Below are positions 33,725 through 43,670 of a DNA stretch of 64,000 bases, in pieces. Every line of letters begins with the position of its first letter. Position 1 is the stretch's first letter. Source of the stretch: Bacillota bacterium (GTDB taxonomy: Bacteria > Bacillota > Dethiobacteria > Dethiobacterales > Dethiobacteraceae); NCBI GenBank assembly GCA_018725565.1, contig QLUR01000007.1, positions 1-64,000 on the forward strand, read 5' to 3'. The translations under genes were made by a program, and so were the position numbers. The notes beneath the pieces were generated by a model. The model made no database searches. It was given only the letters and a program-made list of their open reading frames with translations, and was not told where the DNA came from.

Positions 33725-34478
33725 TTGCGATCACCTCCTGCGCCAGCTCCAGATAAACCTCGGCTCCCCTGGACCGGGGATCATAGACGATAATCGGCTG
33801 GCCATGGCTCGGCGCTTCGCTTAGCCTGATGTTGCGGGGGATTATAGCCTTAAAGACCAACCGGCCAAAAAATTTGTATACCTCATCGGCTACCTGGGCA
33901 GCCAGGTTAGTTCTGGCGTCATACATAGTCAACAATACTCCTTCAATACGCAAAGAGCTGTTCAGGTGTTTTTGAACCAGCTTGACCGTATTGGTCAGCT
34001 GGCCGAGGCCCTCCAAAGCATAATATTCGCATTGTATAGGAACAAGGACGGTGTCAGCCGCTGTCAGGGCATTGATGGTCAGCAACCCGAGCGAAGGGGG
34101 ACAGTCAATAATAATATAGTGATAGTTGCCGCGCAACGGCTCCAGGACCCGACGCAACCGCACCTCCCGGGACAATGTCGGAACCAGCTCTATTTCAGCG
34201 CCGGCCAGTTGAATCGTTGACGGAACAACATCCAGATTATCCAACGAAGAGCGCTGCAGTACTTTTGCCAGGGGAATTTCGTTAATCAGCGCATCGTAAA
34301 TACAAAAATGGAGCTGCTTCTTTTCCAGGCCGATGCCGCTGGTAGCATTTCCCTGCGGGTCAATATCCAGCAGCAAGACCTTTTTTCCGGCTTGCGCCAA
34401 GCAAGCACTCAGGTTGACGGCAGTCGTCGTTTTTCCTACTCCGCCTTTTTGGTTTGCCACAGCAATTACTTTGCCCAT
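33717..34478 (-). CDS. parA: Chromosome-partitioning ATPase ParA (Soj)
   Basis: A 253-residue deviant-Walker ATPase. NQKGGVGKTTTAVNL at the N-terminus includes the signature lysine, and 'YHYIIIDCPPSLGLLT' is Walker B. ATP-bound dimers bind DNA and move ParB complexes. In Bacillus Soj also regulates DnaA. The start is ATG 34478 after GAGGAG. The 28-codon in-frame extension upstream has no ribosome-binding site. Confidence 0.96.
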   Translation of the reverse strand: MGKVIAVANQKGGVGKTTTAVNLSACLAQAGKKVLLLDIDPQGNATSGIGLEKKQLHFCIYDALINEIPLAKVLQRSSLDNLDVVPSTIQLAGAEIELVPTLSREVRLRRVLEPLRGNYHYIIIDCPPSLGLLTINALTAADTVLVPIQCEYYALEGLGQLTNTVKLVQKHLNSSLRIEGVLLTMYDARTNLAAQVADEVYKFFGRLVFKAIIPRNIRLSEAPSHGQPIIVYDPRSRGAEVYLELAQEVIAND

Positions 34479-34613
34479 CGCCGCTCCTCGCTTTCCCTCC
34501 CAACTTATTCGCGGCGCACTTGTCGTTTCCTGCCGTAAACCAAAAAACACCCTCCACTGCATCCGCTTGTGTCAGTCGCAATCAAGCCGTCCGGACAACA
34601 GGGCTTAACAGCG

Positions 34614-35474
34614 TCAAGCCTGTTTTGGAGAACCTGCAGATAAACTGTTCCTCGTTTTCGGCAGCCGTATTCTGATTTCCAGGTGCTCGCCACAGTCCTG
34701 CTCTGCTACTTCCGGCACCAGCCCTGCCGCTTGTAAAATAGCAACCGCCCGGTGAATAGTGTTCAGAAAGATTCTGACGTCCCTGATAACAACCTTTTTC
34801 CTGGCCCTGTCCGCCGGCGGGGAAGTTTTTGCCATCAACTCTTCAACCCGCCTTTCTGTCTGCTTTACGGTCAAACCCTTTCTGCCGGCCTCCAGGACAA
34901 CTTTCAGCTGCAGCTGCTCATTCGTAAGCTTCAACAACGCCCGGGCGTGCCGCTCCGAAAGGTCTGCATCAAGAAGCAGCTTTTGAACCTTTTCCGGCAG
35001 TTTCAGCAAGCGCAGCTTGTTGGCGACAGTCGGCTGCGCCTTCCCTATTCTTTGAGCAATTACCTCTTGTGTCAGCTGAAAGTCTTCCAGCAGCTTCCGG
35101 TAGCCTTCCGCTTCCTCCAGATAGTTCAGGTTTTCCCGCTGCAAATTTTCAATTAAGGCAATTGTTGCCATAGCACTGTCTGAGGCTTCCCTGACAACAG
35201 CGGGAATGGTTGACCAACCTAGATAACGGCAGGCCTGCAATCGCCTTTCTCCGGCGATCAATTGGTAAAAATTGCTGTTCCTCCGGACAACCACAGGCTG
35301 CAGCAACCCATAAGTTTTTATGGATTGCGCTAATTCAAGCAGTTTTTGCTCCAGAAAAACTTTACGCGGCTGATACGGGTTTGGTCGAATTATTTCTAGC
35401 TCCAAATTATGGACATCCTCCCTGAGCGAAGCTGTTTGTTCAATGTTTATCAGCTGTCGCCAAGGTTCACTCAT
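34614..35474 (-). CDS. noc: Nucleoid occlusion protein Noc
   Basis: A 286-residue ParB paralogue that blocks division over the chromosome. It has the CTP-binding GERRLQA and ENLQREN motifs and helix-turn-helix 'TQEVIAQRIGKAQPTVANKLRLLKL'. Position between rsmG and parA, exactly as in Bacillus, and the size (Bacillus Noc is 283) support Noc over a second ParB. The N-terminus 'MSEPWRQLINIEQTASL' lacks a clear amphipathic membrane-targeting helix, so membrane attachment is uncertain. The start is ATG 35474, seven bases after GGAGG. Confidence 0.87.
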   Translation of the reverse strand: MSEPWRQLINIEQTASLREDVHNLELEIIRPNPYQPRKVFLEQKLLELAQSIKTYGLLQPVVVRRNSNFYQLIAGERRLQACRYLGWSTIPAVVREASDSAMATIALIENLQRENLNYLEEAEGYRKLLEDFQLTQEVIAQRIGKAQPTVANKLRLLKLPEKVQKLLLDADLSERHARALLKLTNEQLQLKVVLEAGRKGLTVKQTERRVEELMAKTSPPADRARKKVVIRDVRIFLNTIHRAVAILQAAGLVPEVAEQDCGEHLEIRIRLPKTRNSLSAGSPKQA

Positions 35475-35501
35475 GCGTAACCCTCCCCTCAACAATATCA
35501 C

Positions 35502-35529
35502 AATATATAACATATTCGACATTTGGCAA
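35502..35529 (-). promoter_or_regulatory. Promoter of noc-parA-parB
   Basis: On the minus strand, TTGCCA (35524-35529) and TATATT (35502-35507) are 16 bases apart, about 30 bases before the noc start and just after the rsmG terminator. The segregation genes therefore have their own promoter. Confidence 0.65.
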
Positions 35530-35557
35530 GATTACCCTGCTAAGGAAACGAGCGCAT

Positions 35558-35589
35558 AAAAAAACAATCTCCGCTAGTAAGCGGAGATT
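35558..35589 (-). terminator. Rho-independent terminator after rsmG
   Basis: A perfect ten-base-pair stem AATCTCCGCT/AGCGGAGATT with a four-base loop (35566-35589) is followed on the minus strand by seven T. It ends the mnmE-mnmG-rsmG transcript. Confidence 0.93.
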
Positions 35590-35616
35590 CGAGCCGCAGC
35601 CCACGGAGCCGAGGTG

Positions 35617-36324
35617 TCAGTATAACGGTCTTTTCTCAGGAAATCCGGCCTTGCGCGGATATTTATCCTGTGTCTTCTCAAGTTTAAGGAAGATAAGCAA
35701 GCATCGCTCGCCATAAGCTTCCGGAAGGCTGTAGGAGAAGCTCTCCCCGAAGCGGGCGCCAAGCACCTCCAGGGCACGTCCTGCGGTTGACAGTTCCTGC
35801 TCGGCTTCCGGACCCTTATAGGCAACGAATCGGCCCCCGGGGCGCACAAAGGGGAGGCACAGCTCCAGCAAAACCGGCAGGCGCGCCAGAGCTCTGGAGA
35901 CCACCAGGGGAAAACTATCACGATAATTTTCCTGCCGTGCCAGCTGCTCCGCCCGCCCGTGCAGTACCTCCAGCCCGGGCATTCCAAGCTGACCTATGAC
36001 TTCCCGCAAATAATCCACCCGCTTTTGCGCAGAATCAAGGAGCCGCACCTCCAGTTCCGGCCGAGCGATTTTCAAAGGAATTCCGGGCAGTCCGGCGCCG
36101 CTGCCCACATCAAGCAGCGGTCCCGTCAAAGCAGGGTTCCAGGAGAGCAACGCCAGCGAATCTAGAAAATGTTTGAACAGCACCTCGCGCGGCTCAAGAA
36201 TTCTGGTCAGGTTCGTCTTGCGGCTGCCTCTGACCAGCAGCTGATAATAAAGGGAAAAAAGCCGTGCGCTTCCGGGCGGCAATTTCACCTCCCGCGGCAC
36301 CAGGTCATATAGTTCATCCCACAT
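35617..36324 (-). CDS. rsmG: 16S rRNA m7G527 methyltransferase RsmG
   Basis: A 235-residue SAM-dependent enzyme methylating N7 of G527 in 16S rRNA. Its loss gives low-level streptomycin resistance in other bacteria. SAM motif I '[18 protein letters not shown]' and the '[16 protein letters not shown]' catalytic region are present. ATG 36324 overlaps the mnmG stop by 11 bases. The 18-codon extension upstream is a reading of mnmG DNA. Confidence 0.95.
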   Translation of the reverse strand: MWDELYDLVPREVKLPPGSARLFSLYYQLLVRGSRKTNLTRILEPREVLFKHFLDSLALLSWNPALTGPLLDVGSGAGLPGIPLKIARPELEVRLLDSAQKRVDYLREVIGQLGMPGLEVLHGRAEQLARQENYRDSFPLVVSRALARLPVLLELCLPFVRPGGRFVAYKGPEAEQELSTAGRALEVLGARFGESFSYSLPEAYGERCLLIFLKLEKTQDKYPRKAGFPEKRPLY

Positions 36325-38203
36325 GGTTTTCCCCGCCTGCTCTGCGCAACTGCTCGAGGTAAATGAGCAAAACGGCAATATCGGCCGGGGTTATGCCGGA
36401 AATGCGGCTGGCCTGTCCCACTGTTCGGGGGCGGACTTTCTCCAGCTTTTCCGATGCCTCGCGGGACAAGCCAGCCAATTTATGGTAGAACAGGCCCGCA
36501 GGCAACAGTTTGTCCTCCAGCTTCCGGTGCCGCTCAACCTGCTGCAATTGCTTTTCAATATATCCGCTGTATTTGACCTGGATCTCGATCTGCTCGGCCA
36601 CTTCCTGCGCAGGCAGCGGTTCACCCAGCAGAGAAAGGACGTCGGCGTAGCCCAGCTCCGGCCTTTTTAACAGGTTTTCCGCCATAACCGGACTGTGAAG
36701 CGGAACACTTCCCCTGCTCTCCAGAAATGAATTTACACTTTCTGAAGGCCTGATGGTCTTCTGCAGCCCTTTCAAGCCGCTGCTCACCGCTTCCGCCTTT
36801 GCCGACAGGCGCTGGTAGCGCTCTTTGGAAATCAGGCCGGCACGATAGCCCAGGGGAGTCAGGCGCAGGTCAGCATTGTCCTGGCGCAGCATCAGCCTGT
36901 ACTCGGCGCGGGAGGTCATAATGCGGTACGGTTCGCGCGTCCCTTTTGTCACAAGGTCATCAATCATTACTCCGATATACGCCGCTGAACGGTCAATAAT
37001 CAGCGGCTCCCGCCCCAGGACCTGCAGACCCGCGTTAACCCCTGCCACTATGCCCTGAGCCGCCGCTTCCTCGTATCCGGAGGTGCCGTTGACCTGGCCG
37101 GCGCTGAATAGCCCTGCCACCGGCTTTGTTTCCAGAGTAGGCTTCAGTTGGAGCGGATCCAGGCAATCGTACTCAATAGCATAGCCCGGGCGCATGATTC
37201 TGGCGTCCTCCAGCCCGGGAATAGTCCTCAGCAGTGCCAGCTGAACTTCTTCAGGCAAGCTGGTGGACAGGCCCTGCACGTAAAATTCCGCAGTATCCCT
37301 GCCTTCCGGTTCGAGAAATATCTGATGGCTGGTCCGTTCGCTGAAACGGACAACCTTGTCCTCAATGGACGGGCAGTAGCGCGGGCCGACCCCCTTGATT
37401 CCTCCGGAAAACAAGGGTGAGCGGTGCAGGTTGTCCCGGATAACCTGGTGTGTCTGTTCAGTGGTATGGGTCAGCCAGCACGGTACCGGACTGGACGGCG
37501 AAGGAGAGCTCTCAAAAGAAAACGCCAGGGGCAAATCATCTCCCGGTTGCGGCAGGAGCTTACCAAAGTCAATGGAATCGCGGTGAATACGCGGAGGAGT
37601 TCCGGTTTTAAAGCGCAGCAATGACAGTCCCTGCTTCTTTAAACTCCCGGCAAGAGCGGTGCTGGGCAGCTGCCCGCCCGGCCCTCCGCTGTAACTTAAG
37701 GGTCCGATAATAATTCTGCCGCGCAGGTATGTTCCGGCAGTCAGCACCACGGCGGAGGCCTGGCAGACGGCTCCGGTTCTTGTAACCACGCCGGTGATTT
37801 TTCCCCTGCGAACGAGCAGCTTCTGCACCATAGCCTGCTGCAGGTATAATCCGGGCGTGTCCTCCAGCACCTGCCGCATCAGCCGCTGATAGTGCCATTT
37901 GTCAGCCTGGGCGCGCAAAGCATGAACGGCCGGGCCTTTAGCCGTGTTCAACATCCTGATTTGCAGCTTTGTCCGGTCGATAACTTTGCCCATCTGACCG
38001 CCCAGAGCATCCACTTCCCGGACCAGATGGCCTTTGGCCGGTCCGCCGACAGCCGGGTTGCAGGGCATTAACGCCACCGTATCAAGATTGATGGTCAGCA
38101 GTAACGTGCGGCAACCCAGCCTCGCCGCCGCCAACGCCGCCTCACAACCGGCGTGGCCGGCACCGATTACAATTACATCATACTTTCCTGCCAGGTACGT
38201 CAC
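36314..38203 (-). CDS. mnmG: tRNA uridine modification enzyme MnmG
   Basis: An FAD enzyme that, with MnmE, adds the (carboxymethyl)aminomethyl group to U34 of certain tRNAs. 629 residues: FAD motif '[23 protein letters not shown]', '[22 protein letters not shown]', and the '[17 protein letters not shown]' signature. I choose GTG 38203, seven bases after GGAGG, rather than ATGs further upstream. It follows mnmE by about 30 bases. Confidence 0.95.
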   Translation of the reverse strand: MTYLAGKYDVIVIGAGHAGCEAALAAARLGCRTLLLTINLDTVALMPCNPAVGGPAKGHLVREVDALGGQMGKVIDRTKLQIRMLNTAKGPAVHALRAQADKWHYQRLMRQVLEDTPGLYLQQAMVQKLLVRRGKITGVVTRTGAVCQASAVVLTAGTYLRGRIIIGPLSYSGGPGGQLPSTALAGSLKKQGLSLLRFKTGTPPRIHRDSIDFGKLLPQPGDDLPLAFSFESSPSPSSPVPCWLTHTTEQTHQVIRDNLHRSPLFSGGIKGVGPRYCPSIEDKVVRFSERTSHQIFLEPEGRDTAEFYVQGLSTSLPEEVQLALLRTIPGLEDARIMRPGYAIEYDCLDPLQLKPTLETKPVAGLFSAGQVNGTSGYEEAAAQGIVAGVNAGLQVLGREPLIIDRSAAYIGVMIDDLVTKGTREPYRIMTSRAEYRLMLRQDNADLRLTPLGYRAGLISKERYQRLSAKAEAVSSGLKGLQKTIRPSESVNSFLESRGSVPLHSPVMAENLLKRPELGYADVLSLLGEPLPAQEVAEQIEIQVKYSGYIEKQLQQVERHRKLEDKLLPAGLFYHKLAGLSREASEKLEKVRPRTVGQASRISGITPADIAVLLIYLEQLRRAGGENHVG

Positions 38204-38235
38204 TTTTCTCCCTCCCCGCATTCCGGCAGCGCCGG

Positions 38236-39621
38236 TCACTTGCCAATGCAAAATGTCCGGAAGATTTCCTCCACTAACTCGTCATGCACCGTTTCACCCG
38301 TGATTTCCCCCAGTGCCGCCAGCGCGGCGGACAGATCTATGGAAAGCAGGTCTAATGGCAACCCCTGCTGAAGCGCTTCCTGCACCTCGCGCAAGGAGTC
38401 CGCCGCCTGCTGCAAGGAAACCTGGTGGCGCACGGAAGTAATCATCACCGGTTCCTTCATCAGCACCTCCCCGCCAAACACCAGCTGCAGCACCGCCTGC
38501 TCCAGGTCGACCAGCCCCTGCCCGGTCAGCGCTGATACCGGCACGACCGGCCGCTGTCCGGCCAGCTGGAGGAGTTCACGGTCAACGGGATCCGCTGCGG
38601 GAAGCAGATCCACCTTGTTGAGAACAAAAACACATGGTTTCTGCGCTATTTTCTCCAATATCTCCTTATTTGCGTCGCCGGCACCGGCTGTGGCATCAAG
38701 GACCAGCAGGACCAGGTCTGCCGAAGCCAACGCCTCCTGGGAGCGTAAAACCCCCATGCTTTCCACCACATCCCGCGTCTCACGCATTCCTGCCGTGTCC
38801 AAAACCACCAAGGCCACTCCGCCGAGGTTAATGCTCTCCTCCAGGACATCCCTGGTAGTCCCGGGAACCGGGGTAACAATAGCCCGCTCCTGCCCAAGCA
38901 GCGCATTAAGCAAAGAACTTTTGCCGACATTGGGGTTGCCCACAATGGCGGTCCGCAAGCCCTCCCGAAGAATCCTGCCCTTGTCGGCCGTCCGCAGCAG
39001 TACGCTGCTCTGGTCCAGAACCTCCGAAACGGTGCGGGAGATTGTTTCCCGGGCCACTTCTTCTACGTCCTGGTGCTCAGGATAATCGATGCTGGCCTCG
39101 ACCTGAACCAGCAGCTGAAGCAAACGCTCCCGGAGCCGTCGGACACTGCCCGATAAGCCTCCCTGCAGTTGCGCTGCGCCAAGCTTCAGCGCCGCGTCCG
39201 TCCTGGCGCGGATGATCTGGATCACTGCCTCCGCCTGGGCTAGGTCGATTCTCCCGTTAAGGAAAGCCCTTTGCGTAAATTCTCCCGGCTCTGCCAGTCT
39301 TGCTCCGGCAGACAGCACCAGGCGGAGAGTTTTGGCCACAGGCAGAATGCCGCCATGGCAATTAATCTCCACTATATCTTCCCGGGTATATGTGCGAGGC
39401 GCCTTCATATAAGAAAACAAAACTTCGTCCACCACCTGCCCGTCCCGAGGCTCCAAGATGCGGCCAAAATACAGGCGGTGGCTCTCCGGTTCCCGCTCTC
39501 TTCCGGCAAACCGGAACAGTGACAATCCAATTACTTTGGCTAGAGGACCGCTGACGCGGACGATCCCGATGCCTCCTTCTCCCGGAGGCGTGGAAATGGC
39601 AGCAATGGTGTCTGTCAACAC
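38236..39621 (-). CDS. mnmE: tRNA modification GTPase MnmE
   Basis: A 461-residue folate-binding GTPase partner of MnmG. The N-terminal folate domain starts [19 protein letters not shown], a GTPase inserted in the helical domain carries [16 protein letters not shown] and NKVD, and the C-terminus ends in the catalytic CIGK. I choose GTG 39621, which yields [10 protein letters not shown] behind AGGGGG. An in-frame TTG at 39666 falls inside the preceding terminator. Confidence 0.95.
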   Translation of the reverse strand: MLTDTIAAISTPPGEGGIGIVRVSGPLAKVIGLSLFRFAGREREPESHRLYFGRILEPRDGQVVDEVLFSYMKAPRTYTREDIVEINCHGGILPVAKTLRLVLSAGARLAEPGEFTQRAFLNGRIDLAQAEAVIQIIRARTDAALKLGAAQLQGGLSGSVRRLRERLLQLLVQVEASIDYPEHQDVEEVARETISRTVSEVLDQSSVLLRTADKGRILREGLRTAIVGNPNVGKSSLLNALLGQERAIVTPVPGTTRDVLEESINLGGVALVVLDTAGMRETRDVVESMGVLRSQEALASADLVLLVLDATAGAGDANKEILEKIAQKPCVFVLNKVDLLPAADPVDRELLQLAGQRPVVPVSALTGQGLVDLEQAVLQLVFGGEVLMKEPVMITSVRHQVSLQQAADSLREVQEALQQGLPLDLLSIDLSAALAALGEITGETVHDELVEEIFRTFCIGK

Positions 39622-39664
39622 GTTGTGTTGCCCCCTGCACTCTATCTTTTGCTGGTTCCCGGAC

Positions 39665-39693
39665 AAAAAAACCGTCTCTTTTTCAAGGGACGG
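39665..39693 (-). terminator. Rho-independent terminator after jag
   Basis: On the minus strand, a nine-base-pair stem CCGTCCCTT/AAGAGACGG (one G-U pair) with loop GAAA is followed by seven T (39665-39671). It separates rpmH-rnpA-yidD-yidC-jag from mnmE-mnmG-rsmG. Confidence 0.87.
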
Positions 39694-39711
39694 CGGTTTG
39701 TGCGGGAAATC

Positions 39712-40332
39712 CTATTTAGGCGCAATAACTACTTTGCGGTACGGCTCCTCTCCCTGGCTGTAAGTACTGACAGCCGGGTGGTCCTGCAACGAGCTGTGAA
39801 TTATTCTTCTCTCCTGAGAGTTCATCGGCTCAAGCACGACAGCCTTTCGATAAGCAGCCACTTTTTTCGCCAGCCTGTTCGCCAGTTCCCTTAGTGTCTG
39901 TTCCCGCTTATTCCTGTAGTCCTCAACATCCAAAATAACGCGGGTTCCCTGAGCATTCCCTTTTCGATGATGGACGACGTTTAACAGGTACTGCAGTGCA
40001 TCGAGTGTTTGCCCGCGCTTACCGATTAAAAGGCCCATTTTTTCGCCGTTGATAGTTATATTAATTCTATCCTCAGCCGTCGCCGCCTCAACGTTTCCAT
40101 TTATGTCCAAATGAGACAGTATAGTTTGCAGATACTCCTGTAAAAACATTGCCGAAGATTTTCTTTCCTTAACACGGACTCTTGCCTGCCTCGAACCGAT
40201 CAAACCCAGAAAACCGGGGGAAGGCTCAACAAGAATTTCCACTTCAGCCTGGTCATGAGACACCCCAAGCTCCGCTAATCCCCTCTGTACCGCGTCATCA
40301 ATACTTTTCCCGCATACATCAACGCTTCTCAT
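39712..40332 (-). CDS. jag: RNA-binding protein Jag (KhpB/EloR)
   Basis: A 206-residue RNA-binding protein linked in other Firmicutes to cell elongation and sporulation. Jag-N domain (about 1-55, 'EVEILVEPSPGFLGLIGSRQARVRV'), KH domain with the GxxG loop as IGKRGQTLDALQYLLN (near 105) and a C-terminal R3H domain ('NSQERRIIHSSLQ'). It overlaps yidC by four bases. Confidence 0.94.
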   Translation of the reverse strand: MRSVDVCGKSIDDAVQRGLAELGVSHDQAEVEILVEPSPGFLGLIGSRQARVRVKERKSSAMFLQEYLQTILSHLDINGNVEAATAEDRINITINGEKMGLLIGKRGQTLDALQYLLNVVHHRKGNAQGTRVILDVEDYRNKREQTLRELANRLAKKVAAYRKAVVLEPMNSQERRIIHSSLQDHPAVSTYSQGEEPYRKVVIAPK

Positions 40333-40973
40333 CGTTTTTCACCAGTCGCCCCTTTCGCCGGCGCCCTGTTTATGACATAATGATGACCCACGGAAAGGAT
40401 ATTGCCGACAACCCAATATAAGTTAAGCCCCGCCTGAAAGTTAATACTGAATACCAGGATCATCAGCGGCATGATAATCAACATCGCCTGTTGTGATTTG
40501 TCTGTCATAATGGTCTTTTGCTGCCAGTAGGTTGTGGCAGCGGACAAAACAGGCAATATGTAATACGGATCAGCTTTTGTCATGTCCATCATCAAAAAAT
40601 ACGGGCTGAACCCGGCGATTGTTTCGTACAGCCGTTGCGGCTGCTCCAAAACACGAAACATGGCAAACAATATTGGCATCTGGATAATCAGCGGCAAACA
40701 TCCCGCCAGCGGGTTGACCTTGTTTCTTTTCCACAGCTCCATGGTTTCCTGCTGCAGTTTTTCCTTATTATTTTTATGTTTATCCTGGATTTTTCTCAAT
40801 TCTGGCTGGAGGTCCTGCATAGCTTTGGCAGAAGCCAACTGCTTGCTGATCAGCGGCCAGGTCAGTATTCTGATTAGTATCGTCAGCAGGATGATGGCCA
40901 AGCCATAATTGCCGCTGAACTGATATAGATTTTTCAAAACGATATGCAAAACATCTGTAATGGCTTGGATCAT
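40329..40973 (-). CDS. yidC: Membrane protein insertase YidC
   Basis: Inserts and folds membrane proteins with or without Sec. 214 residues with five hydrophobic segments and the conserved positive residue in the first core helix (ILLTILIRILTWPL). There is no lipoprotein signal: the protein begins MIQAITDVLHIVLKNLY, a short form common in Clostridia rather than the lipoprotein SpoIIIJ form of Bacillus. The start is ATG 40973, seven bases after GGAGG. Confidence 0.95.
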   Translation of the reverse strand: MIQAITDVLHIVLKNLYQFSGNYGLAIILLTILIRILTWPLISKQLASAKAMQDLQPELRKIQDKHKNNKEKLQQETMELWKRNKVNPLAGCLPLIIQMPILFAMFRVLEQPQRLYETIAGFSPYFLMMDMTKADPYYILPVLSAATTYWQQKTIMTDKSQQAMLIIMPLMILVFSINFQAGLNLYWVVGNILSVGHHYVINRAPAKGATGEKR

Positions 40974-41001
40974 CTTACGTCCTCCTCGGGCAAACAAAAA
41001 G

Positions 41002-41217
41002 TTAAACTAAGGGGTCAAAGCCTCCCGGATGAAAAGGATGACAGCGGAGCAGCCGGCGTAAGGTCAAATAACCACCGTGCCAAGCTCCGTAAAGTTCTAT
41101 AGCCTGCAAGGCATATTGTGAGCAGGTTGGCTGAAAACGGCAACAGTTTGCTTTAAGGGGTGAGATAAAAAGCCTGTAAACAACGATCAGCAGCAACAAT
41201 GCTTTTTTTAACATCAA
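41002..41217 (-). CDS. yidD: Membrane protein insertion factor YidD
   Basis: A 71-residue protein assisting YidC. The family signature '[35 protein letters not shown]' followed by [13 protein letters not shown] is intact, with the three conserved cysteines. It overlaps rnpA by four bases. An alternative start at the adjacent second ATG (41214) changes only one residue. Confidence 0.96.
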   Translation of the reverse strand: MMLKKALLLLIVVYRLFISPLKANCCRFQPTCSQYALQAIELYGAWHGGYLTLRRLLRCHPFHPGGFDPLV

Positions 41218-41588
41218 CAGTCCTCTTTCGCTGTGCTGTCACTTGCCATGCGCCGCAAAAAGCCTGCTTTGCGAAATAGCAGTTCCATTTCTTTTGTGAT
41301 TTGGTGATAATTACTTTCTACCGCAGACACTCTGGCGACAAACACATAATCATACCCTTTTGGCAGCTGATTTTCAATCGCCCGGTAGGACTCGCGCAGC
41401 AACCGTCTGGCACGATTGCGAACTACAGCTCCTCCCAGCTTCTTGCTGGTCACAAAGCCGGCCCGGTTGCAACAAAGGCTATTCGGCAGGCGATACAATA
41501 CCAGCAACTGACCTGCGGTAAATTTTCCTTTAGCAAATACCTGCTGAAACTGCCGGCTCCTACATAATACCTTCTTTTTTTGCCGCAT
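41214..41588 (-). CDS. rnpA: Ribonuclease P protein component
   Basis: The protein subunit that helps RNase P RNA remove 5' leaders from pre-tRNA. 124 residues with the conserved basic RNR helix [15 protein letters not shown] and the central cleft region. It lies seven bases after rpmH, the usual arrangement. Confidence 0.95.
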   Translation of the reverse strand: MRQKKKVLCRSRQFQQVFAKGKFTAGQLLVLYRLPNSLCCNRAGFVTSKKLGGAVVRNRARRLLRESYRAIENQLPKGYDYVFVARVSAVESNYHQITKEMELLFRKAGFLRRMASDSTAKEDC

Positions 41589-41595
41589 TTCTTTT

Positions 41596-41730
41596 TCAGG
41601 CCGTCAATCTCTTCCTGCCTTTGGCCCGTCTTCTCTTTATAACGAGTCTCCCGGCCGGCGTAGAAGCTCTGCTGCGGAAACCGTGCAGACGCTTTCTCTT
41701 TCTTGCCTTTGGTTGATATGTTCTTTTCAC
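41596..41730 (-). CDS. rpmH: 50S ribosomal protein L34
   Basis: A very basic 44-residue ribosomal protein, [20 protein letters not shown] at the start and GRKRLTA at the end, the universal L34 pattern. It starts at GTG 41730 with a G-rich site about eight bases upstream. It is the first gene left of the origin and opens the leftward transcript. Confidence 0.95.
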   Translation of the reverse strand: MKRTYQPKARKRKRLHGFRSRASTPAGRLVIKRRRAKGRKRLTA

Positions 41731-41774
41731 CTCTCACACCCCCCAACCGTGCTTACCCCCGTAATATCAAACCG

Positions 41775-41804
41775 ATTATAACTTTTTCAATCTGATATTG
41801 TCAA
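41775..41804 (-). promoter_or_regulatory. rpmH promoter
   Basis: On the minus strand, consensus TTGACA (41799-41804) and TATAAT (41775-41780) are separated by 18 bases, about 45 bases before the rpmH start. Confidence 0.85.
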
Positions 41805-41845
41805 GCACGGCGCCTGCCCTGTCCCTTCATCTCCCAGAAACGCAC

Positions 41846-41874
41846 TTGCAGGACCGCATCGATTTTGTTAAGAT
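41846..41874 (+). promoter_or_regulatory. Candidate dnaA promoter
   Basis: TTGCAG (41846-41851) and TAAGAT (41869-41874) are exactly 17 bases apart. The transcript would pass through the four DnaA boxes at 41910-41996 before dnaA, allowing DnaA to repress its own gene. Confidence 0.55.
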
Positions 41875-41904
41875 ATCCTTGGGATATTTCTACGCCTCCA
41901 ACTG

Positions 41905-42042
41905 CGGGATTATCCCCAACTCCCTGTGTATAACCTGCTCTTTTTGTGGATAATCCTTTTTTCTTCCGTCAATAGAAATTATTGTTCTGTGGATAATTTA
42001 GAATTTTGCATAAAATATCTCCGGGTAAAGTGGGGTTTTGTT
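41905..42042. other. oriC: Origin region, first DnaA-box cluster
   Basis: Between rpmH and dnaA are DnaA boxes TTATCCCCA (41910-41918, one mismatch), TGTGTATAA (41925-41933), and two perfect TGTGGATAA at 41945-41953 and 41988-41996 (reverse of TTATCCACA). The rest of the 312-base gap holds divergent promoters and AT-rich stretches. Together with the dnaA-dnaN gap it forms a bipartite origin of the Bacillus kind. Confidence 0.87.
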
Positions 42043-43404
42043 ATGAGTCTTGAGCTGGCAGAAATATGGCATGCCGTATTAAAAGAACTAGAAAAAAAAG
42101 TAAGCAAACCAAGCTTTGAAACCTGGCTAAAAACGACAAGACCCATTTCGTTACATAACGACCTGCTGCTAATCAGCGCGCCTAACGACTTTACTAAAAA
42201 CTGGCTTATTGAGTATTACATGGCAGTTATTAATGAAACATTGCAAAACATTTCAGGAAACAATTATCAGGTGCGCTTTGTTGCGCCACGGGTGGACGAA
42301 ACGGTAGACGAGGAAGCTGCCGAGCACGTCCCGCTGCCTGCGCTGCAACGCAAAGAACAAACTGTCTTCTTTACTTCGTCCTGGCTGAATCCCAAATACA
42401 CTTTTGAAACCTTTGTCATTGGCGGCAGCAACCGTTTTGCTCATGCTGCCTCTTTGGCTGTTTCCGAAGCGCCGGCCAGAGCTTATAACCCTCTGTTCAT
42501 TTATGGAGGCGTAGGCCTTGGTAAAACTCACCTGATGCACGCTATCGGCCATCATGTACTTGAACTGGCAGCAACATCCAGGGTAATGTACCTTTCTTCC
42601 GAAAAATTCACCAACGAATTTATTAACGCTATCAGATACAATAAAACTGTGGAATTTCGCAACAAGTACCGCAATATTGACGTTTTGCTGATAGATGATA
42701 TCCAGTTCCTTGCCGGAAAAGAACAGACCCAGGAAGAGTTTTTCCATACTTTCAACGCTTTACATGAAAATAACAAACAAATTATCATTTCCAGCGACCG
42801 TCTGCCAAAAGAGATACCAACGCTGGAAGAACGGCTGCGTTCCCGCTTCGAATGGGGTTTAATCACTGATATTCAACCTCCGGACCTGGAAACAAGAATC
42901 GCCATCCTGCGCAAAAAATCAGCCCAGGAAAAAATAACCGTCCCAAACGATGTGATTCTCTATATAGCAAACAATATTTTCAATAACATTCGCGAACTGG
43001 AAGGCGCGCTGATCAGTGTTATTGCCTGCTCTTCACTGACTAACCGTAATATTGACCTGTCACTGACCGAGGAAACTTTGAGGAATATAGTATCAGGCCA
43101 GGAAAGGCCGTATATGATAACCATCGAGCATATACAAAAAGAAACCGCACTGCAGTTTTCACTTAAACCAGATGAATTAAAGGCTAAAAAGAGAACAAAA
43201 GACGTTGCACTTCCGCGCCATATTGCCATGTACCTGGCCAGAGAACTTACCGACGCCTCCCTCCCAAGAATCGGTATGGAATTCGGAGGACGCGACCACA
43301 CCACTGTAATGCATGCTCACCGTAAAGTAACCCGTGACATTCAGGACAATAGTCAACTGAGAGCTTTGATAGAACAGATTATTATAAAAATTAACACCCG
43401 TTAA
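42043..43404 (+). CDS. dnaA: Chromosomal replication initiator DnaA
   Basis: Binds DnaA boxes and melts the origin. 453 residues: domain I (about 1-80, '[23 protein letters not shown]'), a short domain II, AAA+ domain III with Walker A GGVGLGKT (155-162) and Walker [11 protein letters not shown], and domain IV with the DNA-recognition signature [16 protein letters not shown] choose ATG 42043 by the conserved N-terminus. The frame stays open 39 codons upstream through DnaA boxes. Confidence 0.97.
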   Translation: MSLELAEIWHAVLKELEKKVSKPSFETWLKTTRPISLHNDLLLISAPNDFTKNWLIEYYMAVINETLQNISGNNYQVRFVAPRVDETVDEEAAEHVPLPALQRKEQTVFFTSSWLNPKYTFETFVIGGSNRFAHAASLAVSEAPARAYNPLFIYGGVGLGKTHLMHAIGHHVLELAATSRVMYLSSEKFTNEFINAIRYNKTVEFRNKYRNIDVLLIDDIQFLAGKEQTQEEFFHTFNALHENNKQIIISSDRLPKEIPTLEERLRSRFEWGLITDIQPPDLETRIAILRKKSAQEKITVPNDVILYIANNIFNNIRELEGALISVIACSSLTNRNIDLSLTEETLRNIVSGQERPYMITIEHIQKETALQFSLKPDELKAKKRTKDVALPRHIAMYLARELTDASLPRIGMEFGGRDHTTVMHAHRKVTRDIQDNSQLRALIEQIIIKINTR

Positions 43405-43670
43405 TAACTTGTTGATAAATGTCGAACAAGCTGTGCAATCAACTGTGGATAATACTTCCTGACTGTGAAATAAGAATTCTCTAGGGGATAACCTGTTTGC
43501 TAACGCACCCTTTTATCCACAGTTGATTGCGCCTGTCTTGCTTAGTTCCGAGTTGTTTTTCACAAATTAACAGCCCATATCAGTACTACTAATAAATTAT
43601 TATATATATGATGGTAAATAATCGAATAGAACCGGTATTCAAAAATTATTCCGCAAGAAAGGGGAAAGAA
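43405..43670. other. oriC: Origin region, second DnaA-box cluster
   Basis: The dnaA-dnaN gap has two perfect DnaA boxes in opposite orientation, TGTGGATAA (43444-43452) and TTATCCACA (43513-43521), each embedded in an exact 18-base inverted repeat (43435-43452 and 43513-43530) with a 60-base spacer. Looser boxes lie around 43429, 43485 and 43556. The AT-rich stretch at 43555-43620 is a candidate unwinding element, and the dnaN promoter must also lie here. Confidence 0.85.

Noticed and set aside
34614-35474. Calling this gene a second parB
   Set aside because: Position between rsmG and parA, length and divergence from the adjacent ParB fit Noc better.
41450-41746. 98-codon minus-strand frame overlapping rpmH and rnpA
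   Set aside because: It is an out-of-frame reading of the highly basic L34 and RnpA genes, both of which match their families precisely.
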